Assembly: GCA_022819645.1 (NCBI GenBank)
Contig: JAJEGU010000028.1
Location: 1 to 34,851, forward strand
Length of the DNA stretch: 34,851 bases
Direction: 5' to 3'
Origin: Pseudomonadales bacterium
Lineage (GTDB): Bacteria; Pseudomonadota; Gammaproteobacteria; Pseudomonadales; Pseudohongiellaceae
The translations under genes and the position numbers were made by a program. The notes beneath the pieces were generated by a model. That model saw nothing but the letters and a program-made list of their open reading frames with translations. It had not been told where the DNA came from and ran no database searches. Below are positions 32,153 to 34,851 of this stretch, one piece after another. How positions within the stretch are numbered: the stretch's first letter is position 1; every line of letters begins with the position of its first letter.

Positions 32153-34851
32153 CTATCGCGACATCGCCTCCCGCAGGGATTGTTGCTCCATGCATCGCAG
32201 CGCGTCCGCCACGGGGAGCCAGCCGGGCTGGCCGGCGGCGGCGTGGAAACTCGCCTCGGCGGGGGTGACGATGGTGGCGTCGTTGGCCCCGCCGGAGAAG
32301 GTCTGTCCCACCCGCAGCCAGCGCTCCACGTGGGCCGCGCCGCGCCAGGTTTCGCTGGCCCGGACCACCGCCTCGGACCGCAGTTGCGGGGATACGCAGG
32401 CGCCGGCGGCGAAATCGGGCGGCGCATCCGGCTGGGTGTCCTGTGGGTTCCGCCTATCCGGTTCGAATTCTCTCGGGGCGGTTTCCGGATTCCAGCGGTC
32501 GCGTTCCATCGCCTCTTCAGGATTCGTGTTTCCGACCTCGCCGGATTGGCTCCCGTTTGGCGTGTCGCTGGCGACAGAACCCGTCGAACCGCCGCCTTTG
32601 GCTTTCTCCAGACATTGCAATGCCTCGCGCACCGGCGTCCAGCCGGACCACGCCGCCTCCCCGTCCTCCGCCTCCTTCGCGGTGAACGCGGTGGCGGGCT
32701 CGGCGGTCGCGCCCTCCCAGGCGGGCAGCGCCTGGTCGCTGCGCTCCTGCCGGTAGGCGATCAGGACGCGATACCAGTTCGCGCCGTAGTTCGGGGACTT
32801 GCCGGCGTTGGAATCGTAATAGTCCGCCACCGTTTTCCACTGGGCGTCGCTGACGCAGGCCGGGGGCGCCAGAGAGGACGCACCCCGCGGCGTTTCCTTG
32901 ATGGTGTAGACGAGCGGCTTGACGTAGGGCACGCCGTTGTCGCCGTAGAGGCTCGTGCCCACCGGATTGACCAGTGTGACAACGATCGACTCGTTCCCTT
33001 CGGACTGGTCGTCGCTGACAGAGCGAATGTAGAAGTGCGCCCGTTCCCTGCCCGCGGACCAGCCGGTGCTTTGCTCCTTGTCGTTGGTCCTCGAGCAGCC
33101 ATTCTGGTCGAGTTCCAGGGGCAGATTGCGGTGGTTGCGGATCGTGTAGTCCACATCCGGCGTGGCTGTGCCGCCGAAACAGAGCTGGAAACCCCAGGCG
33201 TTGGGGGGCGAGACGATACCTTGATCCGTCACCACATTGCGCACAACCGTAAAGACGTGCCGGGTCCCCTCGGGACCGGCACGATCAGTGTCCGCCGACA
33301 AAGTGATGAAGTCGCTGGTGCTGTACTGCGGGCGCGCATCATCGTCGATGACCGTCACCGCCACCGGGTCGATGGATGCGGCCATCGGATAGGCGCTGGT
33401 GGCCGTGGTCACCGAATGGTCCACCGAGGCCGAACCCGCGCTCTTGCCGGTCACCGTCACCATCTGTGGCGTGGACCAGTTCGCGCCGGTGAAGGTCAGC
33501 GCCGCCGCCGATACCGTGGCGTGCGCCGAGTCCGGGGTCACGCCAATCACCAGCGTGCCGCCGGGATCGCTTTTCAGCACCACCGCGTAAGTCGCGGTCC
33601 CGTCGTTCTCCCGCACCGACAGCATGGACTCGGACACCACCACGCCGTGGCCCGCGTCGGTGAGGGTGACGGCAACCGGGTCGATGGCGATGCCGTGGTA
33701 GTCATTGCCGGGGTCGCTCACGGTGGCGGCGTGCGTCAGGTTGAACGACTCGCCGGAAGCGTCGCCGTCGTTCAGCGCCCGCACCGTCACCGTCTGCGCG
33801 GTGCTCCAGTTGCCGGAGTTGCCGTGGGTGAAGGTGAGGGTGTTCTGGTTGCCGCTCGTGCCGGAGTCGGTGTCCACCTCGACGGCGGTGGCGTCGCCAT
33901 TGGTGACGGTGACGGTGACGTTCGCGCCCGGGTCGCTTTCCAGCACCAGCGTGTAGGTTTTTTCGATCGCGCCGGCGGCGCCCAGTTCGGTCAGCGCCAG
34001 CGTGGCCGTTGAAACCTTCACGCCCGGGCCCGGCAGAATGTTGAAGTCGTTCAGGTTGTCGCTCTGGTTCGCGCCGCCAAAATTCGTCAGGCCCGTCTCG
34101 GTGACCGCGCCGAGGCCAATGACCACCGACTCCGGCCCGGTCTCGGCGACATTGTCCGCCGCCGCGCCCAGGGTGATCGTGGCCACGGTGGCGGTGGCGC
34201 CGGCATTGGGGCCGGTGAACACCACGCTGGCGCCGCCGCTGTCCAGGTTGTTGTAGCTCACGCCGGTGGCCACCGCGCCCGTCATGGTGTAGTCCGCGCC
34301 CCTTGTCGCCGCGCCGCCGAAAGTCAGCGGCGCGGTCAGCGTCTCGCCGGCCACCAGGCCGCGGTTCAGGGTGACCGTGAACGCCTTCGTCCGGCCCTCT
34401 TTGACATCGCCCGCCGGGCCGGACAGCGTCACCGTCGTCGGATCGTCGTCGGTCACCCTCGCCATGATGCCGCCGGCGCTGGCGATCTGATAGTTGGCGT
34501 CGGTCGAACTGGCCGCGTGGGCAAGGGTTGCGTCGCGCCCGCCACCGGGATTGTCCACGCTGTCGGGCACGCCAATCACCCGCACCGTCCGCGCCGCGCT
34601 CCAGTTGCCCGCGGTGAAGGTCAGCGTGTTCTGGTCGCCCGGCATGCTGGCGTTGGTGTCCACCTTCGCGCCCGCGCCGGCGGTCACCGTCACCGTCACG
34701 TCGTGGGTCGGCTCGGTGTTCAGCGCCACGGTGTAGGTGTCGGTGAGCGTCGCGCCGTCCTCGCTCACTTCCGTCTTCGCCGGTGTGCCGCTTTCAAGGA
34801 GCGTGACGCCGGCGCCGTCGTCGTCGGTGATCGTCACCGTCGCCGCGCCCG
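32153..34851 (-). CDS. Giant surface/adhesin-like protein with beta-sandwich repeats, partial
   Basis: About 899 codons of the C-terminal part are present; the N-terminus lies beyond the right edge (the frame is open there, and the GTG at 34837 is internal). It consists of Calx-beta/Ig-like repeats with the recurring phrase LTFTAGNWSAARTVRV or LTFTGANWSTPQMVTV, and VTDDD/IDDD linkers that probably bind calcium. The last part contains two related cysteine-containing units, ACVSDAQWKTVADYY...GWTPVREALQCLE and ACVSPQLRSEAVVRA...GWLPVADALRCME. No membrane anchor or secretion signal is seen at the C-terminus, which ends SLREAMSR. Cell-surface or secreted is inferred. The stop is 13 bases from a family B repeat. 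Confidence 0.8.
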   Translation of the reverse strand, partial: GAATVTITDDDGAGVTLLESGTPAKTEVSEDGATLTDTYTVALNTEPTHDVTVTVTAGAGAKVDTNASMPGDQNTLTFTAGNWSAARTVRVIGVPDSVDNPGGGRDATLAHAASSTDANYQIASAGGIMARVTDDDPTTVTLSGPAGDVKEGRTKAFTVTLNRGLVAGETLTAPLTFGGAATRGADYTMTGAVATGVSYNNLDSGGASVVFTGPNAGATATVATITLGAAADNVAETGPESVVIGLGAVTETGLTNFGGANQSDNLNDFNILPGPGVKVSTATLALTELGAAGAIEKTYTLVLESDPGANVTVTVTNGDATAVEVDTDSGTSGNQNTLTFTHGNSGNWSTAQTVTVRALNDGDASGESFNLTHAATVSDPGNDYHGIAIDPVAVTLTDAGHGVVVSESMLSVRENDGTATYAVVLKSDPGGTLVIGVTPDSAHATVSAAALTFTGANWSTPQMVTVTGKSAGSASVDHSVTTATSAYPMAASIDPVAVTVIDDDARPQYSTSDFITLSADTDRAGPEGTRHVFTVVRNVVTDQGIVSPPNAWGFQLCFGGTATPDVDYTIRNHRNLPLELDQNGCSRTNDKEQSTGWSAGRERAHFYIRSVSDDQSEGNESIVVTLVNPVGTSLYGDNGVPYVKPLVYTIKETPRGASSLAPPACVSDAQWKTVADYYDSNAGKSPNYGANWYRVLIAYRQERSDQALPAWEGATAEPATAFTAKEAEDGEAAWSGWTPVREALQCLEKAKGGGSTGSVASDTPNGSQSGEVGNTNPEEAMERDRWNPETAPREFEPDRRNPQDTQPDAPPDFAAGACVSPQLRSEAVVRASETWRGAAHVERWLRVGQTFSGGANDATIVTPAEASFHAAAGQPGWLPVADALRCMEQQSLREAMSR

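Overview
The window looks like chromosomal DNA of a GC-rich, Gram-negative gammaproteobacterium. The left part carries a gammaproteobacterial-type housekeeping block: tyrS, a MepM-like M23 peptidase, erpA, a bactofilin, argC, hemJ, thiD and thiE. The rest is rich in exported and outer-membrane functions: a TonB-dependent receptor, gamma-glutamyltransferase, a Tat amidase, a secreted hydrolase, a membrane PQQ dehydrogenase and a giant repeat protein. No species can be named from sequence alone. No tRNA, rRNA, CRISPR array or transposase was seen.

Layout. 1-7637: tyrS (-) diverges from the M23 peptidase (+); bactofilin-erpA and argC run (-); hemJ-thiD-thiE run (+); a DUF1761 membrane protein runs (-). 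7821-10843: a coupled exported pair, DUF3500 then GGT (-). 11480-14017: an AT-rich AAA (DUF3696-type) ATPase overlapping a PIN-like nuclease gene, followed 19 bases later by an RNA-ligase-family gene. This is the best candidate for an undescribed defence or RNA break-and-repair module. 14071-16835: MATE transporter and DUF418 membrane protein (-). 16836-18546: a repeat-rich zone with a coiled-coil membrane protein, an orphan YefM-type antitoxin fused tail-to-tail with a truncated NYN-domain gene, and an orphan terminator. 18547-20522: a small membrane protein, a metallo-beta-lactamase-fold gene whose signal peptide is cut off by an inserted palindromic element, and a DUF411 protein. 20838-24818: TonB receptor with a strong terminator, an AT-rich membrane-anchored orphan and a Cache-like orphan. 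25044-28750: Tat amidase and secreted alpha/beta hydrolase, both starting next to a palindromic repeat. 29106-31747: PQQ dehydrogenase overlapping a DUF1971 protein. 32153-34851: the C-terminal part of a giant beta-sandwich surface protein, cut by the window edge.

The other main theme is small palindromic repeats. Family A has ends like GGAGCCTGCGCCGNAGG and a full length of about 161 bp. Family B runs GTCATTCYGCGCG...CGCGCRGAATGAC. Family B copies fill gaps and sit against start codons; family A copies abut stop codons and in one case split a gene. Three intergenic regions also hold dense arrays of perfect or near-perfect hairpins that belong to neither family. No mobilising enzyme lies in the window, so any transposase acting in trans is elsewhere.
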